IMG/VR virus record: IMGVR_UViG_3300044655_000707 | Coordinates: 1 to 33,235 of that record | Length of the DNA: 33,235 bases | Strand: one strand, 5' to 3' | DNA from: a virus | Part shown: positions 1-9,000 of the stretch, piece by piece | Position numbering within the stretch: position 1 is the first letter of the stretch | Layout: every line of letters starts with the position of its first letter | The notes under the pieces: model-generated | What the model was told of the DNA's origin: nothing | The model's input: the letters and a program-made list of their open reading frames with translations, nothing else | Databases searched by the model: none | Translations under genes and position numbers: made by a program

Positions 1-1839
1 AACAATCTTTCCTGTATGTTCATTGGTTTCCCATGTAGCACTAGCATCTACAAGTTCAGTCGTAGATTGTGAACTTGCAGCAGTTGGTGATGCCGTAGCA
101 GACGGAGCAGCAATAGAGAAAGTAGTTGATGAACCTACACCAATATTTGCAAAGGTTGCATTGAATGAGGTATCTGTGGCACATCCTGCAATAGTTGCAG
201 ATTCACCATGACGGAAATCATGATTTGTAGCAGTTGTAACCACTGCACTTTTTCCAGTAGTTACAGTTAAAGTTAATGATGTACCACTACCACCTGTAGT
301 AGCACTACTGGTAATAGCAGCATAATTGATACCACTATTTGCAAGTTGAACAGAAGTAACGGCACCACCTGTTGTTACCCCTGTCACATAAGCAGTAGCA
401 AGAGTTCCTGTTGTCGAAAGAGTAACAAGATCACCGACAACATAATTTGTTCCTGCTGCATTCACTGCAACTGTTAAGATACCAGTGGCGTTATATACAA
501 TACCAGATATCGCATACCCTTCATGTGGTGCTCCATAGGTTGTACCAGCATATGGGGTTGCAGAAATATTTCTAGCAATTCCCGTATCACTTACATGACC
601 AGTAGACCAAATATCTGCTTCTACTCCATATTGGAACATTGCAGCACTTGCATTTCCCGATAACCATAATTTATCAGTATCTCCATATATTGCATATTGT
701 GAAGTTGCATCAGGTGTGATATCCCATTTTCTAGCAATCCACATGGTTGTGGCATTGTGTCCAACGATTCTTCTTCGTTGTCCAATACCAGTACCACTTG
801 TAATACGAACCTGATAATTCGCATAACGATCATAATCCATCGTTGCACCACTATTTACTAGTGTTCTTGTGGTTGCAGAAGATGCAGTTAGTCCACTGAC
901 ATATGCACCAGCGGCTTCACCTGTTCGATCTATAGAAAAATCAGTTCCCAGTGCAGCAGTTAGGTGACCACCAATAGGTGTCTTAGTCATCCATGTATCA
1001 GTTAAAATATCATAAAATTGCATGGAAGAAAAAGGAGTTGCTGATGCCGATGAGATTAACCACAAACCACCAGCAAGAATCATATAAACAGAACTTTCGT
1101 CTGGTGTTACAGTCCATGCAGTATCTACAGTTAATACCGATGATTCAATCACATAGTGTGCCTGTGATCCTGCTGTTGTTACAGGAACAGCATATGGAGT
1201 AATGGCAGAAAATCCCGTATTGTTGAAGGAATCGATTGCCTGAAAATTGGTATCCATGAAAGTCAATGAAGTCGTATCATTAAATGAAATTCTACGAATT
1301 TGAGTCTGCCCTGTTCCGTAAACTAAACGGCATTGATAACCATCCCATTGGTTGACTCTCCATTTCTTTGTAGAGTCTGCAATAGATACAGTTGTTGTAG
1401 TATTTGTAGTTGTGGTGATAACACCAAAGTCTGCTATTTCTGCATCTGCTAGTTCAGTAATGGTTCGTTCTTGTCCTGCCCCTTTACCTGCAATAATACG
1501 AATTTTAATATTATCAGGAAGATGCGAATGGCGACTAAATCCTGCTACAGTAATAGTAGTAGACGATGCTGCAACAGCATGACCACGATATCCAGAGTAT
1601 GCTGAATATTTCAGACTCACTGCTGTAAGTGGTGGGATATTGGGACCAGCACACTCTTGCCATGTATCAGAATAGGTATCATATCTCCACATTGCTGGAC
1701 CAACAAGATAGTACATATATCGTGCATGTGTATCACTTGCTGCAAGAGTAGAAGTTGCAATACTTGTTGCTGGAGCAAAGCGCATCCATTCAAATACTGG
1801 TTGATCTACTTGTGTTTTTAATAAATTTGTTACTGCCAT
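1..1839 (-). CDS. Phage structural protein with Kelch-like motifs (3' end beyond window)
   Basis: The reading frame stays open from the ATG at 1839 to base 1, giving 613 codons with no stop, so the C terminus lies outside the window. The start follows AAGGA with a 6-base spacer and sits 14 bases after the preceding gene. Two kinds of repeat are visible. One is Kelch/galactose-oxidase-like: MWRYDTYSDTWQ (residues 50-61), QFYDILTDTWM (274-284) and FQYGVEADIW (402-411). The other pairs an RI..G.G.GQ.R.I segment (about 112-124, 170-184, 344-359) with a TPD.(S/T)S.Y segment (245-252, 375-382). The second module is common in virion proteins of marine T4-like phages. No signal peptide or membrane segment is seen. 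It lies at the downstream end of the fiber operon. Inference: a beta-rich tail or fiber-associated adhesin. The exact family is not recognised. Confidence 0.75.
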   Translation of the reverse strand, partial: MAVTNLLKTQVDQPVFEWMRFAPATSIATSTLAASDTHARYMYYLVGPAMWRYDTYSDTWQECAGPNIPPLTAVSLKYSAYSGYRGHAVAASSTTITVAGFSRHSHLPDNIKIRIIAGKGAGQERTITELADAEIADFGVITTTTNTTTTVSIADSTKKWRVNQWDGYQCRLVYGTGQTQIRRISFNDTTSLTFMDTNFQAIDSFNNTGFSAITPYAVPVTTAGSQAHYVIESSVLTVDTAWTVTPDESSVYMILAGGLWLISSASATPFSSMQFYDILTDTWMTKTPIGGHLTAALGTDFSIDRTGEAAGAYVSGLTASSATTRTLVNSGATMDYDRYANYQVRITSGTGIGQRRRIVGHNATTMWIARKWDITPDATSQYAIYGDTDKLWLSGNASAAMFQYGVEADIWSTGHVSDTGIARNISATPYAGTTYGAPHEGYAISGIVYNATGILTVAVNAAGTNYVVGDLVTLSTTGTLATAYVTGVTTGGAVTSVQLANSGINYAAITSSATTGGSGTSLTLTVTTGKSAVVTTATNHDFRHGESATIAGCATDTSFNATFANIGVGSSTTFSIAAPSATASPTAASSQSTTELVDASATWETNEHTGKIV

Positions 1840-1853
1840 ATTATTTCCTTAAA

Positions 1854-2483
1854 TTATGTAAATGAAAGTTTAGATCGAATTGCGGATGCATAACAGGCTT
1901 GAGCGTCATTGGCTACACGCCATAACTGGTGAACTGGACCTTCTGAAACCAATCCTACTGCCTGTGATGTCGATAGAGTATATGGATTTACTGCTGAGTT
2001 GTTGAATGTTGTAGCGGTTACAGCATTGTTCACATTGGCTGTGGCTGTAACTGTTCCCGAAACAGGCATAGTTGTATTAAGTTCAAGTGAGTTGGGGTTA
2101 TTGTTTGAGCCAATTGCTTCAATCGTAACTTTTTGTCGAAGTTTGCTATCTACAACAGCATTACTTTCGAGCAATTTATTCATGCGGCGAAGAAGTGTTG
2201 CTAGGCTTTCTTCATAACTCTCTACATCAATGTAAATTTGCAATGCATCAGTTGCATTCATGGATGCTGTATTGTAATCTAAAGTCAACACATTGTTAGC
2301 AAAACTTACTGCACCATTGGTTGAATCAGCAAAATTATAAATTATTGTATTTGCTGTGGTATTTGTGATGAGAAGAATATTTGCAAGTGTAATAGTATAT
2401 TGAAGACCTGTAAAAGTTATGGTCTTGGCTGCTGGATTAAAGGTGTATCCACCTACTATATCTGTTCCTACTAATCGTTTCAT
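1854..2483 (-). CDS. Virion structural protein, 209 residues, function unknown
   Basis: The product is rich in Asn, Thr and Val with predicted beta structure. A central charged stretch (about residues 88-118, DVESYEESLATLLRRMNKLL) looks like a short helix or coiled coil between two beta-rich parts. The N-terminal GTDIVGGY (7-14) recurs near residue 350 of the gene product at 2960-4195, so the two share a module. The ATG at 2483 follows AGAGGAA with a 5-base spacer and a TATAAATA late element that overlaps the end of the upstream gene. It is followed 14 bases later by the Kelch-like gene. I do not recognise a named family. Context and composition indicate a tail or fiber accessory protein made late in infection. 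Confidence 0.7.
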   Translation of the reverse strand: MKRLVGTDIVGGYTFNPAAKTITFTGLQYTITLANILLITNTTANTIIYNFADSTNGAVSFANNVLTLDYNTASMNATDALQIYIDVESYEESLATLLRRMNKLLESNAVVDSKLRQKVTIEAIGSNNNPNSLELNTTMPVSGTVTATANVNNAVTATTFNNSAVNPYTLSTSQAVGLVSEGPVHQLWRVANDAQACYASAIRSKLSFT

Positions 2484-2496
2484 GTGTATTCCTCTA

Positions 2497-2504
2497 TATT
2501 TATA
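2497..2504 (-). promoter_or_regulatory. T4-type late promoter (TATAAATA)
   Basis: The perfect T4 late consensus TATAAATA reads on the minus strand and ends 13 bases before the ATG at 2483. It overlaps the last codons of the upstream 149-residue gene. By T4 spacing (octamer at -13 to -6) transcription would start near 2491, leaving a leader of about 8 bases. The gp55 late sigma factor that reads such elements is encoded at 21419-21991. Confidence 0.6.
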
Positions 2505-2949
2505 ACACCGTTGCCATTGCTATTACAAAAGCAGCATCTACCCCACCTGTGGCACCCGTATTACCTTGACCAGCATTACCAAATTCAACCCAAATACGAG
2601 AAGCACCATCTGTTATTGCTGTGAATAATTTTCCAGTGTTTGTATCAAACCATCTATCTCCAGCAGTTGGTCCTGCACCAACGGTAGTACCTTCCGTGAA
2701 ACTGAAATAGGTTCCACCACCTCCACCACCACCAGAAGATTCAATGGTAATCGTATTACCAACTGGAGTTAGAGTAATATTTGACCCAGCAGCAAGTGTT
2801 ACACCGCCGGTTAAACCATTGAGTCGTGTTACAACGCTACCACTTACAGTACTATAAACATCCCACGCAGTGCCGTTCCATTGCCAAGAACGACCACCAT
2901 ACGTGTAAATTTCATTCAGTGCTGGTGATGTAGGGAAATCTAGTGCCAT
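2500..2949 (-). CDS. Small tail fiber/adhesin protein, 149 residues
   Basis: The N terminus MALDFPTSPALNEIYTYGGR, followed by WQWNGTAWD, is a signature seen at the start of many tail-associated proteins of marine phages. Residues 40-72 carry the NGLTGGVTLAAGSN...GNTITI unit that recurs throughout the neighbouring long fibers. A Gly run (73-79) follows. Residues 80-120 match the short G.RWFDTNTGKLF...IWVEF module also present in the 617- and 113-residue proteins. The tail ends with a very short collagen-like GNTGATGG. The ATG at 2949 has no Shine-Dalgarno site and lies 7 bases after a CTAAATA late element, so the mRNA may be essentially leaderless. Role inferred: a minor fiber or fiber-tip protein. 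Confidence 0.75.
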   Translation of the reverse strand: MALDFPTSPALNEIYTYGGRSWQWNGTAWDVYSTVSGSVVTRLNGLTGGVTLAAGSNITLTPVGNTITIESSGGGGGGGTYFSFTEGTTVGAGPTAGDRWFDTNTGKLFTAITDGASRIWVEFGNAGQGNTGATGGVDAAFVIAMATVL

Positions 2950-2956
2950 GTGTTAA

Positions 2957-2963
2957 TATTTAG
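2957..2963 (-). promoter_or_regulatory. Late promoter (CTAAATA) abutting a start codon
   Basis: CTAAATA on the minus strand contains the TAA stop codon of the 415-frame gene upstream. It ends 7 bases before the ATG at 2949. T4-like spacing puts the transcription start near 2951, only 2 bases before the start codon. No Shine-Dalgarno site lies between. Confidence 0.55.
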
Positions 2964-4195
2964 ATGATTTCATACCATGAAAAATCTGAGAAAACATTGG
3001 AATTGGCATTAATGGGAATAAAAACTAGACAGATAACATCACTGACTCCTGCTTGAGTTCTACCTAATTGAAAATTAAAACTATTTACCTCACCAATAGT
3101 AAATGCTCCATCACTGGTAATGTACCCACCAACAATATCAGTTCCACCAGTAACTCCTGTAGCAGTAATATTATAATCAACATTTCCACTATAATGTGTT
3201 GTCCAAGTATTTCCTGTTAATGTAGGATTTAGTATAATTCTATATTGCACCGTGTTTGGTTTATTTGCTCCAGTTTCTTCTAATGCTGCAGAAACATTTG
3301 ATGGAATAATAATAGAATCGAGTCTACTAGAATTAAGTCTCAAAGAAATTAATGGATACAATACTCCTGGAGTAGTCAATGTATGTGCTAAATACCCACT
3401 ATGAGTTACGTTATGCCGTCTGCTAAAACCTTCATATCCACCATCTGAAATAACAGAAGAACAAATTTGTTTTACTTGACTGCTTCCTGTTTGACCTGTT
3501 AAATTCTCAAGTTCATAACGAATTGGAAGACATGCTGTGGTCATATAAGTCGTTGTGTTTATATTATCGTTATGGAATGTGTGTGCTATTACAGGTTTAC
3601 CATCAACAAAGAAACCTGTACGAACATCACCTACACCAAGCCATTCAAAATCCATCCATAAAATATTTGCTTTTGAAACATCTAAGTTACGTCCAGAAGC
3701 ACCAGTTCCATTAAACTTATCTCCGTTCCAGTCTGCTTGATTTACTGTAGTTGTGGTATTTAATGATGCTGATGACATTACGATACTTAATGTCAGACCA
3801 CTTTGTTGAAGATATACACCATTATATGGAACACCAGAAGTTGCACCACCAGTAAGCCCGAAGTATCCAATTCTTTGTCTTAGTCCTTCTTTTGGTTGAT
3901 TAAATGCAAATGTGTTTAGAACCAAAAGAGATTTACCAGGCTGGTATGGAAATACTCTTTTAGTCTCTCTTGAAGATTTTGAACCCAATGTAGTTCCAAC
4001 AATTAAGTTTAGTGCGCTTTCAGTAATTGCATAAGAATATGTACCACCTGTGACACCAAAGGAATCCCATTTGTCATTGGGTTGATATCTATTTTGACTG
4101 TCAAAGATTGTGAATGGGTTAGCAACTTTAAGACGATTAAATGCATCCACTGCATCTGCTTTGAACCCAACAGTATCATTAAATAAGTAACTCAT
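2960..4195 (-). CDS. Virion structural protein, about 411 residues (probable fiber/neck-associated)
   Basis: I chose the ATG at 4195, not the in-frame ATG at 4207. The 4195 ATG forms an ATGA overlap with the stop of the preceding fiber gene and has GGAG (4205-4202) 6 bases upstream. The product is soluble, beta-rich and without collagen repeats. It begins MSYLFNDTVGFKADAVDAFN and includes a long lectin-like stretch with many aromatic and Gly residues, such as WMDFEWLGVGDVRTGFFVDG (about 179-198). A GTDIVGGY segment near the C terminus is shared with the 209-residue neighbour. The overall look resembles large uncharacterised virion proteins of T4-like cyanophages. The FEWLGVG...VDGKPV pattern suggests a concanavalin-like jelly-roll sugar-binding fold, but this is inference. 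Translational coupling to the 617-residue fiber suggests the two act together. Confidence 0.75.
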   Translation of the reverse strand: MSYLFNDTVGFKADAVDAFNRLKVANPFTIFDSQNRYQPNDKWDSFGVTGGTYSYAITESALNLIVGTTLGSKSSRETKRVFPYQPGKSLLVLNTFAFNQPKEGLRQRIGYFGLTGGATSGVPYNGVYLQQSGLTLSIVMSSASLNTTTTVNQADWNGDKFNGTGASGRNLDVSKANILWMDFEWLGVGDVRTGFFVDGKPVIAHTFHNDNINTTTYMTTACLPIRYELENLTGQTGSSQVKQICSSVISDGGYEGFSRRHNVTHSGYLAHTLTTPGVLYPLISLRLNSSRLDSIIIPSNVSAALEETGANKPNTVQYRIILNPTLTGNTWTTHYSGNVDYNITATGVTGGTDIVGGYITSDGAFTIGEVNSFNFQLGRTQAGVSDVICLVFIPINANSNVFSDFSWYEII

Positions 4196-6045
4196 ATTAT
4201 TCTCCATCCATTTCTATAAATGAAATGCAACCCGGCATTATCTAAATTTATTATTGCTGAACTTTGATTATCTATCGTATGTGCTGCAGTGGCTCCGACA
4301 ATCGTAATCTGACGATTGACTCCATTACCCGCATTACCAGATTCATCTTTAACAACAATTTCTCTTCCAGTTTCTGGAGCAACTGGAAGTGTTACTGTAA
4401 CTGGTCCTGCATAACTAACACCAATATAATAATCAACCACAGATGCTGTATAAGTTGCTCCCGTGACACCAACTGTTCCTAAAATTGAAACTGGAGTAGA
4501 ATTGCTGCTTGTATTAGTTGGCTGAACCCACTGTGGACTATTGCCATCATTAACATACACATATTCAATACCAGTATCGGAAGACATCCAACGATATCCC
4601 ATAGTAATACCAGGATCTGTGGGGGCTGAAGATTGGTAATAATATGTAACACCAGATACAATTGAATTTATAGTTACATTACCAGTACCACCACTAGGAC
4701 TTATTGAAATTCCAGTTCCAGCAATAATTGATGACACCCCACTCGTACTACTTCCACCACAACCACCAGCAATACTAATATCTACATTTTTTCTTCTTCT
4801 GGTGATTGTAATATTATCACCAATAAAATTAATCGTATTGGGATTACGAATAATTTTATCACCATTCAAACTTATATCAACACCACCGCCACCAGCAGGT
4901 GTTGTCATCGCACCAATACGATCTATTGCTTTTTGAATATCATCATTTTTAAATGTATTCAGAACATTTGTAACGTGTTCTGAATGAAATGACAATACTC
5001 CATTATCTAATACAAGAGGAAATTCTGCTTCAAGTACTGGAGATTCTCCCGCAGGACCTTGAGGACCTACGATCCCATCTTCGCCTCGTTCGCCCTTTGC
5101 ACCATTAGAACCCGGAATGCCCACAGGTCCTCGATCACCTTTTTCTCCCTTTTCACCACGAAGACCTTGCAGACCAATGGAGCCTTGAGGTCCAACCGGA
5201 CCTTCAGGACCAATTCCACCTTGCTCACCTTGTGTGCCCGGAATACCTTGTGGACCAACCAATCCTTGATCGCCTTGATCGCCTTTATCACCCTTGTCTC
5301 CTTGAATTCCTTGCTTGCCTTGTAGTCCCTGTGCTCCTCGTGCACCCATATCTCCATTATCACCTTTTGGACCTTGCGGACCAACTTCTCCTTGAGGACC
5401 GATTTCACCTTGTGGACCAACTTCTCCTTGAATACCACGATCTCCACGAAGACCTTGAATTCCTTGCTTACCTTGAATACCCTCATCACCTTTGAATCCT
5501 TGAACACCCATAACAGGTGTAGATTCTTTAATTATAGTTCTTTCTATAATTTCAATTTTGGTCTTTGGTGCAACTGGCTTTACTTCTGGTGATTTTACTG
5601 GTACAATAATTTCTTCAAACAGATTTTTAATCTGATGAGAATTACCATAAAATTTAATAACTTTGTTTGTATCTTTTTGAATAAAATAATGCTCACTGAT
5701 ACCATGACCAAGTTGCATTTTTTCATCATACGGACAAGAAGAAATTTCTTTCAGTACTTGATTTTGTAATAACGAACCAATAGGTCTTTTAACCTTGAAA
5801 GAAGTTCCTTGAAGTCCTTCAAAGGTTTGTACTGGAATGAATAATTCTTTAATTTTAGAAGAATTACCTTCGATTAAATATTCTTCACCATCAGAATTTC
5901 TTAGATATAACTGTGATATACCAGAACCAACTCTTATAACTTTTGGATTTGTCAGATATTCGACAATGTGGTATTCACAGCCTTGCAGCAGTTCTGAGTG
6001 CTGTTTTGCCAGTTTTAAAGATGTTTTGTTCTTTCCGAAGAACAT
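4192..6045 (-). CDS. Collagen-like tail fiber protein, 617 residues
   Basis: The N-terminal region has an internal duplication: VIRVGSGISQLYL...GNSSKIKELF (about 36-69) and KMQLGHGISEHYF...GNSHQIKNLF (109-143). This looks like an attachment domain. Residues 180-333 are an almost uninterrupted Gly-X-Y tract rich in Gln, Lys, Asp and Glu (for example GDKGDKGDQGDQG). That composition differs clearly from the Asn/Thr-rich collagen of the two larger fibers. After it come an NITI/VDISI beta segment, the YRWMSSDTGIEYVYV...PQWVQ module (484-508), and a C-terminal VTLP...REIVVKDESG domain (550-617) typical of phage fiber tips. The ATG at 6045 lies 6 bases after CTAAATA, with no Shine-Dalgarno site. 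It is coupled by ATGA overlap to the next gene. Confidence 0.85.
   Translation of the reverse strand: MFFGKNKTSLKLAKQHSELLQGCEYHIVEYLTNPKVIRVGSGISQLYLRNSDGEEYLIEGNSSKIKELFIPVQTFEGLQGTSFKVKRPIGSLLQNQVLKEISSCPYDEKMQLGHGISEHYFIQKDTNKVIKFYGNSHQIKNLFEEIIVPVKSPEVKPVAPKTKIEIIERTIIKESTPVMGVQGFKGDEGIQGKQGIQGLRGDRGIQGEVGPQGEIGPQGEVGPQGPKGDNGDMGARGAQGLQGKQGIQGDKGDKGDQGDQGLVGPQGIPGTQGEQGGIGPEGPVGPQGSIGLQGLRGEKGEKGDRGPVGIPGSNGAKGERGEDGIVGPQGPAGESPVLEAEFPLVLDNGVLSFHSEHVTNVLNTFKNDDIQKAIDRIGAMTTPAGGGGVDISLNGDKIIRNPNTINFIGDNITITRRRKNVDISIAGGCGGSSTSGVSSIIAGTGISISPSGGTGNVTINSIVSGVTYYYQSSAPTDPGITMGYRWMSSDTGIEYVYVNDGNSPQWVQPTNTSSNSTPVSILGTVGVTGATYTASVVDYYIGVSYAGPVTVTLPVAPETGREIVVKDESGNAGNGVNRQITIVGATAAHTIDNQSSAIINLDNAGLHFIYRNGWRII
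5047..5508 (-). repeat. Collagen-like Gly-X-Y coding repeat (charged type)
   Basis: This 9-base periodic tract encodes about 51 Gly-X-Y triplets, with Gln, Lys, Glu and Asp at X and Y. Frequent GPQG, GDKG and GIQG units suggest a charged, salt-bridged triple helix. The periodicity also produces long open but meaningless frames on both strands. Confidence 0.85.
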
Positions 6046-6051
6046 TTATAT

Positions 6052-6058
6052 TATTTAG
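6052..6058 (-). promoter_or_regulatory. Late promoter (CTAAATA) abutting a start codon
   Basis: CTAAATA on the minus strand ends 6 bases before the ATG at 6045. With T4 late spacing the transcript would start at about 6046, one base before the start codon. No Shine-Dalgarno site is present, so a leaderless mRNA is predicted. Confidence 0.55.
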
Positions 6059-6070
6059 GGTCCGATTTCA

Positions 6071-9000
6071 TTAGACTGGAATACACTCAAAGTAAACACC
6101 ATTATATGTAAATCCTCCACCAGTGCGTATACTACAAGTAATTGGATATAAATCTACACCTTCACCATCACATACACTACCATCTCCTAGAGGCATTTGA
6201 TTTGGATCTGTACTACATAATGTACTACCAAATGGACCACCACGACCATCATAGGCATTATATGTAGTTCCACGTATTAACATTGCGAAACCAGCAACAT
6301 CACGATCTACACCACCTAAACTTATTGCACTATAAAATGCCGGTGAATTTAATATAGTCAAGCCACTATAGGATCCTTTAAACAGACCAGGATCTAGAGA
6401 GGCTAGACTTCCATACAGAGAATAATTTAACCACCAAGTACCAACACCTAGAGTAGTACCTCCAACATCATCACCACTTAAACTTAATTGAATTAATTCC
6501 CCAACAACTGCAGTTGCACCTTGAATCTGTAATGTACCGTTTCCAGGTATAACAACACTTGAAGACGGGTATCCATTAGAGGATGTTTTTCTTGTCTGCC
6601 ATATACTAGGTGTAGACAAGAATGTGCGTGGTGTTGGAATCCATCTATCAGATCCATTGTATGAAATTATATCACCAGCACACAATCCGTTTGCTGGAAG
6701 ATTTGGATATAATCTAGAAATTATTGCAGAACCATCTGTAACACCACTACTTCCACTACTACTACCACTAATTGTAATAGTGTTTGCTGCAACACATGAA
6801 CCGATTGTAATATTTGAACCGGCAAGTAAAGTAATATCCCCTGTCAGTCCACCAAAACCAGTTGTAAATAAACCATGAACACCTTGATTTGTAATAGTAA
6901 CATTACCTGTTGCACCTGATACTGAAATAGCGGTTCCAGCAACAGCCGTGCATACACCTTGAAGTGCTCCAGTTTTTCCATTAAAACTTCTTACAACAGT
7001 ACCAAGATAAGTTCCACTTACATTAAGATTATTACCACCAGTAACTGTGAGAGTTCCATATGCAATTGTACTAACACCTTGACTAGCACCACCAATACTT
7101 AAGACAGCATCTTTTAAATTAACATTTGAGGTAACAAAACTACCAACGTGTGATAAACCTATACTTTTAGTAGTATCTGTTGATGTAATACTATTAATAT
7201 CAGTAAGATTAGATGACAAACTTAATGTTAAATTTCCTGTTCCTCCAAGTGGACTTACATTAATTTGTGATGATGTTCCAATTATTTGACGAACACCAGT
7301 ATTCGTAATAGTTACATTACCAGTAGAACCTGATAACAGGATTCCAGATCCTTGATTAACTGATCCAACACCTACTACATTACCGGTAAGACCATTGAAT
7401 CGGTTTACAAGGTTTCCTTCAATATCATTTACAGATCCATCAAAAGATATATTAGAAGCATACACATTGATAGAATTAGTTTGATTTGTTATCTCTATTC
7501 CGGGTACTGTTTTACTTACACCAGATCCAACTTTTGTAATGTTACTACCATAAAGAGTTAATGTATCATTAGTTGTATTGATAAAAATTCCACTTGCATT
7601 ACACACACCCGTAATATAAACAATATCATCAAGAATAATTGGACCACATGAGCCACATGCTCCAGTAGATGAGAATATTATAGAATTACCTGATAAAGTA
7701 ATTCCCATATTATTTCCAGCAGCTAAAGTTACTGCACCCGTGAGACCATTAATATAATTAATAATATTTGGTGCACTTATATTTCCAGAGAATGTTGCAC
7801 CAGAAGAATTTATACCAGAATTTGCTGTAATTAATCCGCTAAAGGTTGCACCAGAAGAACTTATACCAGCATTTGCTGTAAGCAGCCCACTAAATGATGA
7901 TGCAGGTCCACTAAATCCACCAGATATACCAATAGAAGATAAAACTGTACCAGAAACGGTGGTCCAATTTGTTAAATTTGAATTTTGTGAAGTTGTACCA
8001 CGTACATCTAATGGAACATTGCCATGAATATTTTGACCATCATTTTGAATTAGTAAAGTTGGTTTTATTGTATGTTTTGCTTGAGCTGCTCCAGAATGTA
8101 TATTAATATTATTACCAGCATTAATATTTAAAGAAGCTATCGTACCAGTAATACTTCTACTAGTAAAAGTAATACCAGGAATAGGAATATTAAATATTCC
8201 TGATAGTGTACCTCCGGCTGCACTAATACCGGAACTAAATGATTGCAGTGCAAGAAAGTTGTTTGCAATTCCGGTAGTTACTCCAGTTACAGCCCCTGTG
8301 AGTCCATTAAAAGTAATAACATACGGACCACTGATACCATCTGCACCAGTAGCACCAGTATTTCCTGGTGAACCAGTAGCACCAGTATTTCCCTGACTGC
8401 CAGTAGCACCAGTATTACCAGTATTACCATTTGTTCCATTATTACCAGTATTTCCTTGAGGACCAGTTGGACCGGGAACAGTTGAATTAGCACCAGTAGC
8501 ACCGGTGTTTCCTTGATTTCCAGTAGCACCAGTGGCACCGGTGTTTCCCGTATTTCCCTGCGATCCAGTAGGACCTTGAATTCCTTGAATTCCTTGATCA
8601 CCTTGTTGACCAGGTGCGCCGTCAAGATTTACTTTCCAATTTGATCCGGTTGCACCTCCACATATACCAGTCATACTCAATGTTATTCCTGGTGGGGAAT
8701 AACTTACAACTTGTGCATTAAAATATTGTGTAATACTTACAGCCGCTAATACAGTTTGTGCGGGAGTATATGCTAGCCCCGTTGGAACTGATAAAAATAC
8801 AACAGACCCTGGTAATTTATCTGAAAGGTAAATTGATGTACCGGACGTAGTACTAAACAGATCTCCTGCTGTTCCTGTATTACCAGTAGGTCCTCTAAGT
8901 CCAGTTGCACCAGCATTACCAGTATTACCTTGAATACCCTGTTGACCAAAAAGATTTAGAGTCCAATCTATAACTGTTCCAGATCCAACAACTTCTGTCA

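Noticed and set aside
5059-5592. Long plus-strand and alternate-frame open reading frames opposite the collagen tracts (also near 8287-8625, 9135-9507 and 12384-12910)
   Set aside because: They arise from the 9-base periodicity of Gly-X-Y coding DNA, lack ribosome binding sites, and give low-complexity products. The minus-strand fiber frames explain the sequence.
8327-8620. Short-period DNA repeats that could be mistaken for a CRISPR or tandem-repeat locus
   Set aside because: The repeats are in frame, degenerate at third positions and encode collagen triplets. There are no constant repeats with unique spacers.
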